Below are positions 50,935 through 60,078 of a DNA stretch of 64,000 bases, in pieces. Source of the stretch: Microbacterium hatanonis (GTDB lineage Bacteria; Actinomycetota; Actinomycetes; Actinomycetales; Microbacteriaceae); contig NZ_VRSV01000002.1 in NCBI RefSeq assembly GCF_008017415.1, positions 496,001 through 560,000 on the forward strand. Direction: 5' to 3'. A model generated the notes under the pieces. It was given only the letters and a program-made list of their open reading frames with translations, searched no databases and had not been told where the DNA came from. The stretch's first letter is position 1. Every line of letters begins with the position of its first letter. The position numbers and the translations under genes are program-made.

Positions 50935-52791
50935 ATGGCACGTGCTGTTGGAATCGACCTCGGAACGACCAACTCGGTCGTCGCCGTCCTCGAGGGCGGC
51001 GAGCCCAAGGTCATCGCGAACGCGGAGGGTTTCCGCACCACCCCCTCCGTCGTCGCGTTCACGAAGGACGGCGAGGTGCTCGTCGGCGAGACCGCGAAGC
51101 GCCAGGCCGTCACGAACGTCGACCGCACCGTCTCGAGCGTGAAGCGTCACATGGGCACCACCTGGACCTTCGACGTCGACGGCAAGAAGTGGACGCCGCA
51201 GGAGATCTCCGCGCGCATCCTCCAGAAGCTGAAGCGCGACGCCGAGGAGTACCTCGGCGACACCGTGACCGACGCGGTCATCACGGTTCCCGCCTACTTC
51301 AACGACGCCGAGCGCCAGGCCACCAAGGAGGCCGGTGAGATCGCGGGCCTCAACGTGCTCCGCATCATCAACGAGCCCACGGCCGCCGCTCTCGCGTACG
51401 GCCTCGACCGCGGCAAGGAGGACGAGCTCATCCTCGTCTTCGACCTCGGTGGCGGAACCTTCGACGTCTCCCTGCTCGAGGTGGGCAAGGACGACGACTT
51501 CTCGACCATCCAGGTGCGCTCGACCTCCGGCGACAACCGCCTCGGCGGCGACGACTGGGACCAGCGTCTCGTCGAGTACTTCATCAAGCAGTTCAAGGAC
51601 ACCACCGGCGTCGACGTCTCCGGCGACAAGATCGCCCTCCAGCGTCTGAAGGAGGCGGCAGAGCAGGCGAAGAAGGAGCTCTCGAGCTCCACCTCGACCT
51701 CGGTCAACCTGCCCTACCTCTCGCTGACCGACTCGGGCCCCGTGTCGCTGTCCGAGACGATCACGCGCGCGAAGTTCGAGGACCTCACCAAGGACCTCCT
51801 CGACCGCACGAAGAAGCCGTTCGAGGACGTCATCCGCGAAGCCGGCATCAAGGTCGCCGACATCGACCACGTCGTGCTCGTGGGTGGTTCGACCCGTATG
51901 CCCGCCGTCGCCGAACTCGTCAAGCGCGAGGCCGGCAAGGAGGCCAACAAGGGCGTCAACCCCGATGAGGTCGTCGCCGTCGGCGCTGCTCTCCAGGCGG
52001 GCGTGCTGAAGGGCGAGCGCAAGGACGTCCTCCTCATCGACGTGACCCCCCTGAGCCTCGGCATCGAGACCAAGGGCGGCATCATGACGAAGCTCATCGA
52101 GCGCAATACCGCCATCCCGACCAAGCGCAGCGAGACCTTCACCACGGCGGACGACAACCAGCCGTCGGTCGCGATCCAGGTCTTCCAGGGCGAGCGCGAG
52201 TTCACCCGCGACAACAAGCCGCTCGGCACCTTCGAGCTCACCGGTATCGCTCCGGCTCCCCGTGGCATCCCGCAGGTCGAGGTCACCTTCGACATCGACG
52301 CGAACGGCATCGTCCACGTCTCGGCGAAGGACAAGGGCACCGGCAAGGAGCAGTCGATGACCATCACCGGTGGCTCCTCGCTGCCGAAGGAGGACGTCGA
52401 GCGCATGGTGCGCGAGGCCGAGGAGAACGCGGCCGAGGACAAGAAGCGTCGCGAGTCGGCCGAGGTGCGCAACCAGGCCGAGACCCTCTCGTACTCGATC
52501 GAGAAGCTGCTCTCCGAGAACGCCGACAAGCTGCCCGAGGACGTCAAGACCGAGGTGCAGGGCGACGTGGACGCGCTCAAGAGCGCGCTTGCCGGTGACG
52601 ACGATGACGCGGTCAAGACCGCCTTCGACAAGCTCAACCAGAGCCAGGGCAAGATCGGCGAGGCCATCTACAACGCCGGTCAGTCCCAGCAGACTCCGGA
52701 TGCAGCGCCCGACGCTCCGACCGACGCCCCCTCCTCCGACGAGGACGTGGTGGACGCCGAGGTCGTCGACGAGGAAGACGAGAAGAAGTAA
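50935..52791 (+). CDS. dnaK: Molecular chaperone DnaK (Hsp70)
   Basis: A 618-aa Hsp70: [20 protein letters not shown] (phosphate 1), [27 protein letters not shown], then substrate-binding domain and lid ending in an acidic DEEDEKK tail. ATP-driven folding of nascent and damaged proteins with GrpE and DnaJ. First gene of the heat-shock operon; aaggag lies 8 bases before ATG. HspR is predicted to repress it. Confidence 0.98.
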   Translation: MARAVGIDLGTTNSVVAVLEGGEPKVIANAEGFRTTPSVVAFTKDGEVLVGETAKRQAVTNVDRTVSSVKRHMGTTWTFDVDGKKWTPQEISARILQKLKRDAEEYLGDTVTDAVITVPAYFNDAERQATKEAGEIAGLNVLRIINEPTAAALAYGLDRGKEDELILVFDLGGGTFDVSLLEVGKDDDFSTIQVRSTSGDNRLGGDDWDQRLVEYFIKQFKDTTGVDVSGDKIALQRLKEAAEQAKKELSSSTSTSVNLPYLSLTDSGPVSLSETITRAKFEDLTKDLLDRTKKPFEDVIREAGIKVADIDHVVLVGGSTRMPAVAELVKREAGKEANKGVNPDEVVAVGAALQAGVLKGERKDVLLIDVTPLSLGIETKGGIMTKLIERNTAIPTKRSETFTTADDNQPSVAIQVFQGEREFTRDNKPLGTFELTGIAPAPRGIPQVEVTFDIDANGIVHVSAKDKGTGKEQSMTITGGSSLPKEDVERMVREAEENAAEDKKRRESAEVRNQAETLSYSIEKLLSENADKLPEDVKTEVQGDVDALKSALAGDDDDAVKTAFDKLNQSQGKIGEAIYNAGQSQQTPDAAPDAPTDAPSSDEDVVDAEVVDEEDEKK

Positions 52792-52793
52792 CC

Positions 52794-53408
52794 ATGGCGA
52801 AGAAGAACTTCGAAGAGCCCGGCGCCGACAACGGCCGGGGCGACGACGAGGTTCGGCCGAACGGGGAGGGGTCGGGCGCCGAGCCTGCCGGAGCATCCGA
52901 CCCCTCGTCGCAGGACGAGCTGACCGTGGACGACATCCTCGGCGCAGAGCAGACCGCTCAGGCGCAGGCCGAGGACACGACCCTGGCAGATCTCGAGTCG
53001 CAGTTGCTCAACGACCTCAAGCGTCTCCAGGCCGAGTACGCCAACTATCGTCGGCGTACCGAGGACCAGCGCGAGCGAGAGATCGAGCGGGCGAAGGGCG
53101 AGGCCGTGAAGGGCCTGCTCCCGGTGCTCGACGATCTGGACCGCGCGGTCAAGCACGGCGACCTCGAGGCCGGCACGCCCTTCTCGGCGATCGCCGAGAA
53201 GGTGCGCTCCGTGGCCGAGCGCCTGGGCGTCGTCTCGTACGGCGTCGCCGGCGAAGAGTTCGACCCGCAGCAGCACGAGGCGATCTTCCAGGCGCCGACC
53301 CCGGGCGTGACGGTTCCGACCGTGCTCGAGGTCGTCGAGGTCGGCTACCGCCTCGGCTCGGTCGAACTGCGACCCGCGAAGGTCGTCGTCGCCGTCCCGG
53401 CGGAATAG
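52794..53408 (+). CDS. grpE: Nucleotide exchange factor GrpE
   Basis: A 204-aa GrpE: acidic disordered N-terminus, long helix with LKRLQAEYANYRRRTEDQRER, and C-terminal beta domain with PQQHEAIFQAPTPGV and VGYRLGSVELRPAKV. Promotes ADP release from DnaK. Two bases after dnaK. Confidence 0.97.
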   Translation: MAKKNFEEPGADNGRGDDEVRPNGEGSGAEPAGASDPSSQDELTVDDILGAEQTAQAQAEDTTLADLESQLLNDLKRLQAEYANYRRRTEDQREREIERAKGEAVKGLLPVLDDLDRAVKHGDLEAGTPFSAIAEKVRSVAERLGVVSYGVAGEEFDPQQHEAIFQAPTPGVTVPTVLEVVEVGYRLGSVELRPAKVVVAVPAE

Positions 53409-53417
53409 GAGCACCGT

Positions 53418-54413
53418 ATGGCGAGTCAGGACTGGTTCGACAAGGACTTCTACAAGGTGCTCGGCGTGGCGAAAGACGTCTCGGAGGCCGACCTCAAGAA
53501 GACCTACCGCAAGCTCGCCCGCAAGTACCACCCCGACTCCAACCCCGGCGACGCGAAGGCGGAGGCGACCTTCAAGGAGGTCAGCGAGGCCTACGCGGTG
53601 CTGAGCGATCCCGAGCAGCGCGCGGAGTACGACCAGATCCGCGCCATGGGTTCGGGGGCTCCGCGCTTCACGGCCCCGGGCGGCGGGAACGCCGGCTTCG
53701 AAGACGTCTTCAGCATGTTCGGCCAGGGGCGCGGGGGTACGCGCCCCCCGTCGTCGTCGTCGAGCAACTTCGACGACTTCTTCGCGAACTTCGAGCCCGG
53801 GGGCTTCGGCTCCGGACGCTTCGGGCAGACATCGGGCGGGTACCGCGGCTTCGGCGGCCCGACCCGGGGTTCCGACGTCACGGCGCGCACGACGGTCGAC
53901 TTCGTCACCGCCACGAAGGGCGAGACGATCTCGCTCCAGGGCGACGACGGCAAGCCGTTCAAGGTGAAGATCCCCGCCGGAGTCTCGGATGGCCAGAAGA
54001 TCCGTCTGCGCGGTCGCGGGCGCCCGTCGCCCGACGGCGGCGAGAACGGAGACGTCGTGGTGCAGGTGACGGTGCGCCCGCACCCCGTGTTCGTGCGGGA
54101 CGGCCTGAACCTGAGGGTCACCGTTCCGGTCACCTTCACCGAGGCCACCCTCGGCGCGACGATCGAAGTGCCGACCCTCGGCGGCGACCCCGTGAAGCTC
54201 CGTGTCGCGCCCGGCACCCCGTCGGGTCGGGTGCTGCGTGTGAAGGGCCGGGGCGTCGAGACGTCGAAGGGCACCGGAGACCTCCTCGCCGAGGTGCAGG
54301 TCGCCGTTCCCGCGCACCTCGACGACGCGGCTCGCGAGGCGCTCGTGCGCTTCCAGGAGCTCGAACCGAAGGAGAACCCCCGCGCCGAGCTGATGTCGAA
54401 GGCGCGCGGCTGA
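53418..54413 (+). CDS. dnaJ: DnaJ-family co-chaperone without zinc finger (CbpA-like)
   Basis: A 331-aa J-protein. J domain (about 9-75) has the H-P-D motif in KLARKYHPDS. A Gly/Phe/Ser-rich linker (about 80-145) precedes two beta-barrel substrate domains (about 150-325: TVDFVTATKGETISL, FVRDGLNLRVTVPVTFTEA). The CxxCxGxG zinc-finger repeats of type I DnaJ are absent, so this is a type II/CbpA-like J-protein, as in other actinobacterial dnaK operons. Stimulates DnaK ATPase. Confidence 0.95.
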   Translation: MASQDWFDKDFYKVLGVAKDVSEADLKKTYRKLARKYHPDSNPGDAKAEATFKEVSEAYAVLSDPEQRAEYDQIRAMGSGAPRFTAPGGGNAGFEDVFSMFGQGRGGTRPPSSSSSNFDDFFANFEPGGFGSGRFGQTSGGYRGFGGPTRGSDVTARTTVDFVTATKGETISLQGDDGKPFKVKIPAGVSDGQKIRLRGRGRPSPDGGENGDVVVQVTVRPHPVFVRDGLNLRVTVPVTFTEATLGATIEVPTLGGDPVKLRVAPGTPSGRVLRVKGRGVETSKGTGDLLAEVQVAVPAHLDDAAREALVRFQELEPKENPRAELMSKARG

Positions 54414-54416
54414 CAT

Positions 54417-54489
54417 GAGCGAAGGAGATGTCACCGGGACAGGACGATTCGCGCCGAATCGTCCTGCATCCGTGACATCTCCTCCGCTC
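54417..54489 (+). other. 73-nt bipartite hairpin between dnaJ and hspR
   Basis: Outer arms 54417-54434 and 54472-54489 pair over 18 positions with one mismatch. Inner arms 54440-54451 and 54455-54466 pair perfectly over 12 bp around a 3-nt loop. Two 5-nt strands form an internal loop. It starts 4 bases after the dnaJ stop and lies before the hspR ribosome site. Confidence 0.8.
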
Positions 54490-54512
54490 GACACGCGACG
54501 TGAGGAAGGACG

Positions 54513-54962
54513 GTGACCGGCATGGATGACGAACTCGACGCGGACGCGCCGATCTTCGCGATCGCGGTGGCCGCCGAACTCGCGAACATGCACCCGCAGA
54601 CCCTGCGCCAGTACGACCGACTCGGGCTCGTGGTCCCCGGCCGCACGCAGGGGGGATCGCGCCGCTACTCCTCGCGGCACATCGGGCAGCTGCGCGAGGT
54701 CGCGCGCCTGTCGAGCGAGGGCATGAGTCTTCCGGCGATCGCGCGTCTGCTCGCGCTCGAGGAGCACGTGCACGCCCTCACCCGCCGCGTCACCGAACTC
54801 GAGCGTCAGCTCAGCGCCGAGCGGCAGTCCCGGCCGGGCGCGCGCGTCTTCGCCGCCGGTGCCACGGGCTCGGTGGTCACGCTCCGCCACGGTTCCCGCG
54901 TGCGCCGCGCGACCGACGTGGTGCTCTGGCGCCCGCGTCGCCCCGGCGACGACGCCGACTGA
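54513..54962 (+). CDS. hspR: Heat-shock repressor HspR (MerR family)
   Basis: A 149-aa MerR-type regulator from GTG 54513; ATG 54522 is an equally possible start relative to gaggaagga at 54502-54510. HTH: AVAAELANMHPQTLRQYDRLG, then wing GGSRRYSSRHIGQLREV and a dimerising helix. The MHPQTLRQYDRLGLV stretch is diagnostic for HspR. HspR binds HAIR repeats and represses the dnaK operon together with DnaK as corepressor; a HAIR-like site overlaps the dnaK promoter at 50822. Confidence 0.95.
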   Translation: MTGMDDELDADAPIFAIAVAAELANMHPQTLRQYDRLGLVVPGRTQGGSRRYSSRHIGQLREVARLSSEGMSLPAIARLLALEEHVHALTRRVTELERQLSAERQSRPGARVFAAGATGSVVTLRHGSRVRRATDVVLWRPRRPGDDAD

Positions 54963-54978
54963 TCCGCCTCCGCAGCAT

Positions 54979-55051
54979 CCGCGAGACTCCACGCCGGCGA
55001 CGAAACAGCAGCGCACGGTCGCTGTCTCGTTGCCGGTCTGAACTCTCGCGG
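54979..55051 (+). terminator. 73-nt bipartite hairpin after hspR
   Basis: Outer arms ccgcgaga (54979-54986) and tctcgcgg (55044-55051) are exact. Inner arms 54994-55008 and 55022-55036 pair over 15 positions with one G-T and one mismatch. It stands 17 bases after the hspR stop and probably terminates the heat-shock operon. Confidence 0.65.
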
Positions 55052-55082
55052 ACTCGGCTCGGCCCTGCTCTAGAGTGCGAGC

Positions 55083-55859
55083 ATGGTGACGAACGCCCCG
55101 CGCGACGCGGGAGAGACCGCGGCCACGCGACGCTGGGAGGCGGCGAGCTACTGGCCGCTGACGGTCGCCGCGCTCGCGTTCCTCATCGCCTACACGTTCC
55201 AGGTCATCGGCGATCTGCGGGGCGCCTGGTCGACCGTCACCACGGTCGTCGTGGTGACCACCTGGGTGATGTTCATCGTCGACTACCTCGCGCGACTCCT
55301 CCTCAGCCGCCCCCGAGGGCTCTGGGTGCGGCGGCATCTCTTCGACATCGTCATCGTTCTGGTGCCGACGCTGCGACCCGTGCGGCTGCTCGGAGCGCTC
55401 ACCCGCATCACCACGTTCACGCGCACGGCGGGCAGCTCGCTGCGCGCCCGTCTGCTGATCTACGGCACGGGCGCGGCGCTGCTCCTCATCTGGATGGCAT
55501 CGCTGACCGTCCTGAACGCCGAACGCCACGCCCCGGGGGCGACGATCACCACCTTCGGCAACGCGGTGTGGTGGGCGTTCTGCACCGTCACGACCGTCGG
55601 CTACGGCGACTACACGCCGGTGACGATCCCCGGGCGGGTCATCGCCGTCTTCCTGATGGTCGGGGGTGTGGTGCTCGTCGGTCTCATCGTCGCGTCGTTC
55701 TCGTCGTGGGTCGTCGAGCGCGCCGCCCGCGGGCACGAGGACCAGCTGCCGGCCACCCGCGCCGACGTGCACGAGGTGATGCGCGAGATCGAGGTCGAGC
55801 GTGCGTCCGGCGAGCGGGTCGGCCCGGGAGCGGCGGACGGTCCCGACGCCCGTCCGTGA
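55083..55859 (+). CDS. Voltage-gated-type potassium channel protein
   Basis: A 258-aa membrane protein: four voltage-sensor-like helices (about 25-120), with an Arg-containing segment TLRPVRLLGALTRITTFTR resembling S4. The pore region carries the K+ filter T-V-G-Y-G-D at 171-176, followed by S6 (IAVFLMVGGVVLVGLIVASF). The C-terminus is a short cytoplasmic tail. No ligand-binding domain. ATG start in its own unit after the heat-shock operon. Confidence 0.9.
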   Translation: MVTNAPRDAGETAATRRWEAASYWPLTVAALAFLIAYTFQVIGDLRGAWSTVTTVVVVTTWVMFIVDYLARLLLSRPRGLWVRRHLFDIVIVLVPTLRPVRLLGALTRITTFTRTAGSSLRARLLIYGTGAALLLIWMASLTVLNAERHAPGATITTFGNAVWWAFCTVTTVGYGDYTPVTIPGRVIAVFLMVGGVVLVGLIVASFSSWVVERAARGHEDQLPATRADVHEVMREIEVERASGERVGPGAADGPDARP

Positions 55860-55863
55860 AGGA

Positions 55864-55909
55864 TTGACCCGGATCGCCGAGCGTGGGTTAGCTTTGTCAC
55901 CAGTAGACA
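55864..55909 (+). promoter_or_regulatory. Promoter and GntR-type operator of the regulator gene
   Basis: TTGACC (55864-55869), 18-nt spacer, TTAGCT (55888-55893). The inverted repeat tgtcaccagtagaca (55895-55909) overlaps the expected start of transcription and matches the site at 56680-56694. Confidence 0.55.
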
Positions 55910-55927
55910 ATTCCCAGGGGGTAATCC

Positions 55928-56581
55928 GTGTCGGATCTTCGACCGTTGGCAATGGGTGATCAGATCGCGCATCGCCTGAGGGTGGAGATCATCCGCGGGA
56001 TCATCCCGCCCGACACTCATCTCGCCGAGGATCACCTGGCCGCCCGCTTCGACGTCAGCCGGGGGCCGGTGCGCGACGCGCTGCGTCAGCTGGAGACCGA
56101 GGGGCTGGCCGAGGATCGGCGCAAGAGGCTGTACGCCCGTGCGATGGATCTCCGCGACGTCGAGGAGCTGTACACCGTGCGCGAGGCCCTCGAGTCGTTG
56201 GCCATCCGGCTCGCCATCGAGAACGCGAGCGCGAAGGACTGGGACAACGTCCAGCGCATCGTGGACTCCATGGCCGCCGCGGCGGAGGACGACGACGGGG
56301 AGCGGTTCGCCGACGCCGACATGGCCTTCCACACGAGCTTCTACGCGAACTCCGGGAACAGGCGCCTCCTCGACGCGTGGCGGCCGTACCAGCGCATCTT
56401 CGCGATCCTGTTCGAGCTGAGCGACACCTCCGACATCGCCTCCGCCACCGAGGACCACCAGGGATTCCTCGACGTGGTGCGCACGGGCGACGTGGAGGCG
56501 TCGGTGCGGCGGCTCCGGCTGCACCTCACCCTGGCGAAGGGTCACGTGCGCGACGTGCTGCGAGGGCTCGCGCACACCTGA
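55928..56581 (+). CDS. GntR-family regulator, FCD subgroup
   Basis: A 217-aa regulator: N-terminal winged helix (LAEDHLAARFDVSRGPVRDA, LRQLETEGLAEDRR) and an all-helical FCD ligand domain (about 75-210) with metal-binding His/Asp positions in ADADMAFHTSFY and the late RRLRLHLTLAKGH. FCD members usually bind organic or sugar acids. Probably controls itself and the downstream catabolic operon through matching sites TGTY-N7-RACA. GTG start. Confidence 0.88.
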   Translation: MSDLRPLAMGDQIAHRLRVEIIRGIIPPDTHLAEDHLAARFDVSRGPVRDALRQLETEGLAEDRRKRLYARAMDLRDVEELYTVREALESLAIRLAIENASAKDWDNVQRIVDSMAAAAEDDDGERFADADMAFHTSFYANSGNRRLLDAWRPYQRIFAILFELSDTSDIASATEDHQGFLDVVRTGDVEASVRRLRLHLTLAKGHVRDVLRGLAHT

Positions 56582-56646
56582 GGTCGCGGTTTTCAGAGGG
56601 GGCATCCACGGCATCCGGGCCGTGGGTGCCCCCTCTTCGCATCGTC

Positions 56647-56694
56647 TTGACATCTTCGTGGGGCGCCATCTATGGTGACTGTTAACAGTAAACA
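56647..56694 (+). promoter_or_regulatory. Promoter and GntR-type operator of the second catabolic operon
   Basis: TTGACA (56647-56652), 18-nt spacer, TATGGT (56671-56676), followed by tgttaacagtaaaca (56680-56694). It agrees at 12 of 15 positions with the site before the gntR gene and has the same TGTY/RACA arms. Confidence 0.6.
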
Positions 56695-56754
56695 AATCGT
56701 TCAACGGTGATCGATTCCTCGGAATCCTGACCCGCCCAGAAAGGCCTCCGAGAG

Positions 56755-57747
56755 ATGACTGCAACCGCCCCCCTGTTACCTGTCGGCACGGGACGAACGG
56801 TCATCGTCGGGCCGGTCCGCTACCCCGAGCTCTGCTCGTCGGGGCGCCAGCTGCTGCTCGACCACGGCTTCACCCTCGTGGAGAACGACGCGACCGTGCC
56901 GTGGACCCAGGCCGAACTGCACGAGCTGATCGCCGACGCGGACGCCGCGGTCGGCGGCGTGGAGGTCTACGACGCGGAGGCGCTCTCGCACGCGGGCCGT
57001 CTGCAGATCATCGCCCGGCTCGGCGTCGGCCTCGACAACATCGACCTCGACGCCACCCGCGACCGCGACGTGAAGGTCGTGAACGTGCCCGGCGGGAACG
57101 CCGCGGCGGTCGCCGAGCTCGCCATCGGATTCATGCTCTCGGTGCTGCGCCGCATCCCCGAGATGGACTCCGCCACGAAGGCGGGCCGGTGGGACCGATT
57201 CGTCGGCCGCGAGCTGGCGGGCACGTCGATCGGCCTGATCGGTTTCGGCGCGATCGCGCAGCTGCTCACCCGTCGTCTCGCCGGCTTCGACGTGTCGGTC
57301 AAGGCGTACGACCCCTTCGCCGACGAGGCGGCCGCAGCGCGACTCGGGGTGTCGCTGGTCGACACGGCGGCTGCGGCGGTGGCCGACGTCGACATCGTCA
57401 GCGTGCATGCCCCGCACATCGCGGCGACGCACCACATCGTCGACGCCGAACTGATCTCGGGCATGCGTCAGGGCACCATCCTGATCAACACGTCGCGCGG
57501 CGGTCTCGTCGACCAGAACGCCCTCGTGGAAGGCCTCGCCACGGGCCGGATCGCCGGAGCCGGCCTCGACGTGTTCGAGGTCGAGCCCACCACCCAGGAC
57601 AACCCGCTCTTCTCCCACCCCATGGTCGTCGTGGCACCGCACGCCGCGGCCGACAGCCGCGAGGCGTACGAGCGGATCGGCCTCGCCACCGCTCAGGCCA
57701 TCGTCGACGTCTTCGCCGGTCGCGTGCCCACCGCGCTGGTGGCCTGA
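56755..57747 (+). CDS. D-isomer-specific 2-hydroxyacid dehydrogenase (phosphoglycerate dehydrogenase-like)
   Basis: A 330-aa protein: catalytic Arg in IIARLGVGLDNIDL, nucleotide fold GLIGFGAIAQLLTRRL with an acidic residue in AYDPFAD, INTSRGGLVD, catalytic Glu region LDVFEVEP, and His in VVAPHAAA. Oxidises or reduces a 2-hydroxy acid with NAD. First structural gene after the GntR-controlled promoter, so its substrate is probably an intermediate of the sugar or sugar acid imported by the following transporter. Confidence 0.88.
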   Translation: MTATAPLLPVGTGRTVIVGPVRYPELCSSGRQLLLDHGFTLVENDATVPWTQAELHELIADADAAVGGVEVYDAEALSHAGRLQIIARLGVGLDNIDLDATRDRDVKVVNVPGGNAAAVAELAIGFMLSVLRRIPEMDSATKAGRWDRFVGRELAGTSIGLIGFGAIAQLLTRRLAGFDVSVKAYDPFADEAAAARLGVSLVDTAAAAVADVDIVSVHAPHIAATHHIVDAELISGMRQGTILINTSRGGLVDQNALVEGLATGRIAGAGLDVFEVEPTTQDNPLFSHPMVVVAPHAAADSREAYERIGLATAQAIVDVFAGRVPTALVA

Positions 57748-57785
57748 CCTTCACATCTCCCGAACACCCCACGAAAGGAACACCG

Positions 57786-59090
57786 ATGTTCACCACACAG
57801 CGATCGCGGCGCCTTCTCGCCGTCCTGGCCTCCGGGGCGGTTCTCGCCCTCGGCCTCACCGCCTGCGGCGGCGGAAGCGGCGGCCAGGCGGAGGGCGAGG
57901 TCACCGAGCTGACCGTCGTCGCCGCCAACAGCCCGTGGACCGAGGGCCTGAAGACCCTCGCCACGCAGTACGAGGACGAGACCGGCATCGCGGTCACGAT
58001 CGAGGCCTACGGCAACGAGCAGCTGAACGACAACTACAAGGTCAAGCTGAACTCGTCGTCGTCCGACTTCGACGTCATGGCCTTCCAGGTGCAGGACGTC
58101 ATGCGCGAGTTCTCGCGCAACGGGTGGCTGGCCGACATGACGGAGTACGTCTCCTCCGACGCCGAGTGGGACTGGGAGGACTTCCAGCCCGCCGCTCGTG
58201 ACGCAGTGCAGCTCGACGGCGTCGTGTACGGCGTGCCCGTCATGACCGAGCGCCAGATCGTCTACTACCGCACCGATCTGCTCGAGGCGGCCGGTCTGGA
58301 GGTGCCGACGACGCTCGAGGAGCTCGAGACGGCGATCGCGACGCTCAACGACCCCGACAACGGCGTCTTCGGCATCGCGATGCGCGGCTCGCGCGTGCCG
58401 CTGGTGACGCAGCTCTCGTCGTTCCTCTACAGCTACGGCGCCGATTTCCAGGATGCTGACGGCAACGCATCGATCGACACCCCCGAGGCTGTCGAGGCCA
58501 TCGAGCTCTACGGCAAGCTGCTGAAGGAGTACGGCCCTCCCGGAGTGACGAACATGGGCTGGGTCGAAGCATCCGCCCTGTTCGCCCAGGGACGCGCGGC
58601 GTTCTACATCGACGCCGACAGCCAGGCCTACACCTTCCTCGACGAGAACAACAGCAGCGTCGTCGACACCGTCGGCTTCGCGCAGTTCCCCGAGGGCCCC
58701 GACGGCTCGAAGTTCTACAACATCGTTCCGCAGACCGTCGGCATCAACGAGTTCTCCCAGAAGAAGGATGCTGCGTGGGAGTTCATCAAGTGGGTGACCA
58801 ACGAGGAGAACACCAAGTGGCTGCTCGAGAACGAGACCGTCCCGGGTGCCCGTCAGTCGGCCTGGGACGATGACGCCGCTGTCGCTCAGTTCCCGGCCGG
58901 GCTCGTGGAGATCGTCCGCAACGTCGCCGACCACGGCGTCGGCCACGACCGCCCGCAGCTCGAGCAGGTCGCTGCGGCACGCGAGATCGTCGGCGGTCCG
59001 GTGATCGCCGCGATCGAGGGCGGAGACGTCTCCGAAGCGGCGACGTCCGCCAACACCCAGTTCCAGGACCTCCTGGACTCTGAGAACTGA
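57786..59090 (+). CDS. ABC sugar transporter substrate-binding lipoprotein (importer 3)
   Basis: A 434-aa SBP_bac_1 protein with signal peptide and lipobox L-T-A-C near residue 27, Gly/Ser linker, then TLATQYEDETGIAVTIEAYG, VYGVPVMTERQIVYYRTDLL and GWVEASALFAQGRAAFYIDA. Ribosome site aaagga precedes ATG. Ligand unknown. A GC-rich hairpin separates it from the permease genes. Confidence 0.88.
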   Translation: MFTTQRSRRLLAVLASGAVLALGLTACGGGSGGQAEGEVTELTVVAANSPWTEGLKTLATQYEDETGIAVTIEAYGNEQLNDNYKVKLNSSSSDFDVMAFQVQDVMREFSRNGWLADMTEYVSSDAEWDWEDFQPAARDAVQLDGVVYGVPVMTERQIVYYRTDLLEAAGLEVPTTLEELETAIATLNDPDNGVFGIAMRGSRVPLVTQLSSFLYSYGADFQDADGNASIDTPEAVEAIELYGKLLKEYGPPGVTNMGWVEASALFAQGRAAFYIDADSQAYTFLDENNSSVVDTVGFAQFPEGPDGSKFYNIVPQTVGINEFSQKKDAAWEFIKWVTNEENTKWLLENETVPGARQSAWDDDAAVAQFPAGLVEIVRNVADHGVGHDRPQLEQVAAAREIVGGPVIAAIEGGDVSEAATSANTQFQDLLDSEN

Positions 59091-59096
59091 TCGGGC

Positions 59097-59129
59097 CGGG
59101 GTCCCGGCGGCCGCACCGCCGGGACCCCG
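59097..59129 (+). other. 14-bp perfect hairpin between binding protein and permease genes
   Basis: Arms 59097-59110 and 59116-59129 pair perfectly around a 5-nt loop (ccgca). It lies 6 bases after the binding-protein stop and 20 before the permease start, with no T-run. Confidence 0.7.
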
Positions 59130-59148
59130 CTCACCAGAGGAGGAAGAA

Positions 59149-60078
59149 GTGGCAACGATCACCGCCCCGCGCCGCCCGAGGGCCGCGACGCGCGCCGTCG
59201 ACTGGGTCGACGCGCACCTGAAGTGGATCCTCATCGCGCCGTCGGTGGTGTTCATCGGTGCTCTCATCGCGTTCCCCATCGGGTACACGGTGTTCCTGTC
59301 GCTGACGGACTCGGCCGGATCGGTCAACCGGCCGTTCGAGTTCGTCGGCCTGGCGAACTACATCGGATGGCTCACCGACACCGAGCGGTTCTGGCCGGCA
59401 GTGGGCCGCACGGCCTACTTCACGGGCGTCGCGCTCGGGCTCGAGCTCCTCTTCGGACTCGCGATCGCGCTGCTACTGCGCAAGACCTTCCGCGGCCAGG
59501 GGATCGTGCGGGTGTTCATCCTGCTCCCGCTCGTGGCCACGCCGGTCGCGGTCGGCATGATGTGGCTGCTCATCTTCGAGCCCACCATCGGGTTCGCCAA
59601 CGTCGTGATGCAGTTCTTCGGCCTCCCCGCGCAGGGGTGGCTGTCCGATCCGTCGACGGCGCTGAACACGCTGATCTTCATCGACGTCTGGCAGTGGACC
59701 CCGATGGTGATCCTCATCCTGCTCGCCGGGCTCTCGACCCTGCCCGAAGAACCCGACGAAGCAGCCCGGGTCGACGGCGCCAACGCGTGGCAGCGGTTCC
59801 GTCACATCACGCTGCCCCTGCTCGCACCGGTCATCGGCGCGGCGGCCATCCTGCGGGCCATCGACGCCATGAAGACGTTCGACATCATCTACGCGACCAA
59901 GGGCATCGGCGGCGGATCGAGCCACGAGGCCGAGACGCTCAACATCCTGGCCTACGGGCAGGCGTTCCAGTTCTCGCAGTACGGGAAGGCGTCCGCCCTT
60001 CTGATGCTGTTCTTCATGCTCATCGTCATCGTGCTCGTCGCCCTGGCCATTCTTCGCAAACGAGGAGATCGCTCATGA
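59149..60078 (+). CDS. ABC sugar transporter permease (MalF-type, importer 3)
   Basis: A 309-aa membrane protein, six helices; EAA loop E-A-A-R-V-D-G-A in EPDEAARVDGANAWQRFRHI. GTG start preceded by gaggagga. Partner of the next permease, with ATGA overlap. Confidence 0.9.
   Translation: MATITAPRRPRAATRAVDWVDAHLKWILIAPSVVFIGALIAFPIGYTVFLSLTDSAGSVNRPFEFVGLANYIGWLTDTERFWPAVGRTAYFTGVALGLELLFGLAIALLLRKTFRGQGIVRVFILLPLVATPVAVGMMWLLIFEPTIGFANVVMQFFGLPAQGWLSDPSTALNTLIFIDVWQWTPMVILILLAGLSTLPEEPDEAARVDGANAWQRFRHITLPLLAPVIGAAAILRAIDAMKTFDIIYATKGIGGGSSHEAETLNILAYGQAFQFSQYGKASALLMLFFMLIVIVLVALAILRKRGDRS

Noticed and set aside
52680-55952. A 1090-codon minus-strand frame opposite dnaK-grpE-dnaJ-hspR
   Set aside because: Antisense of certain chaperone genes; composition is typical of a GC shadow and it has no recognisable domain.
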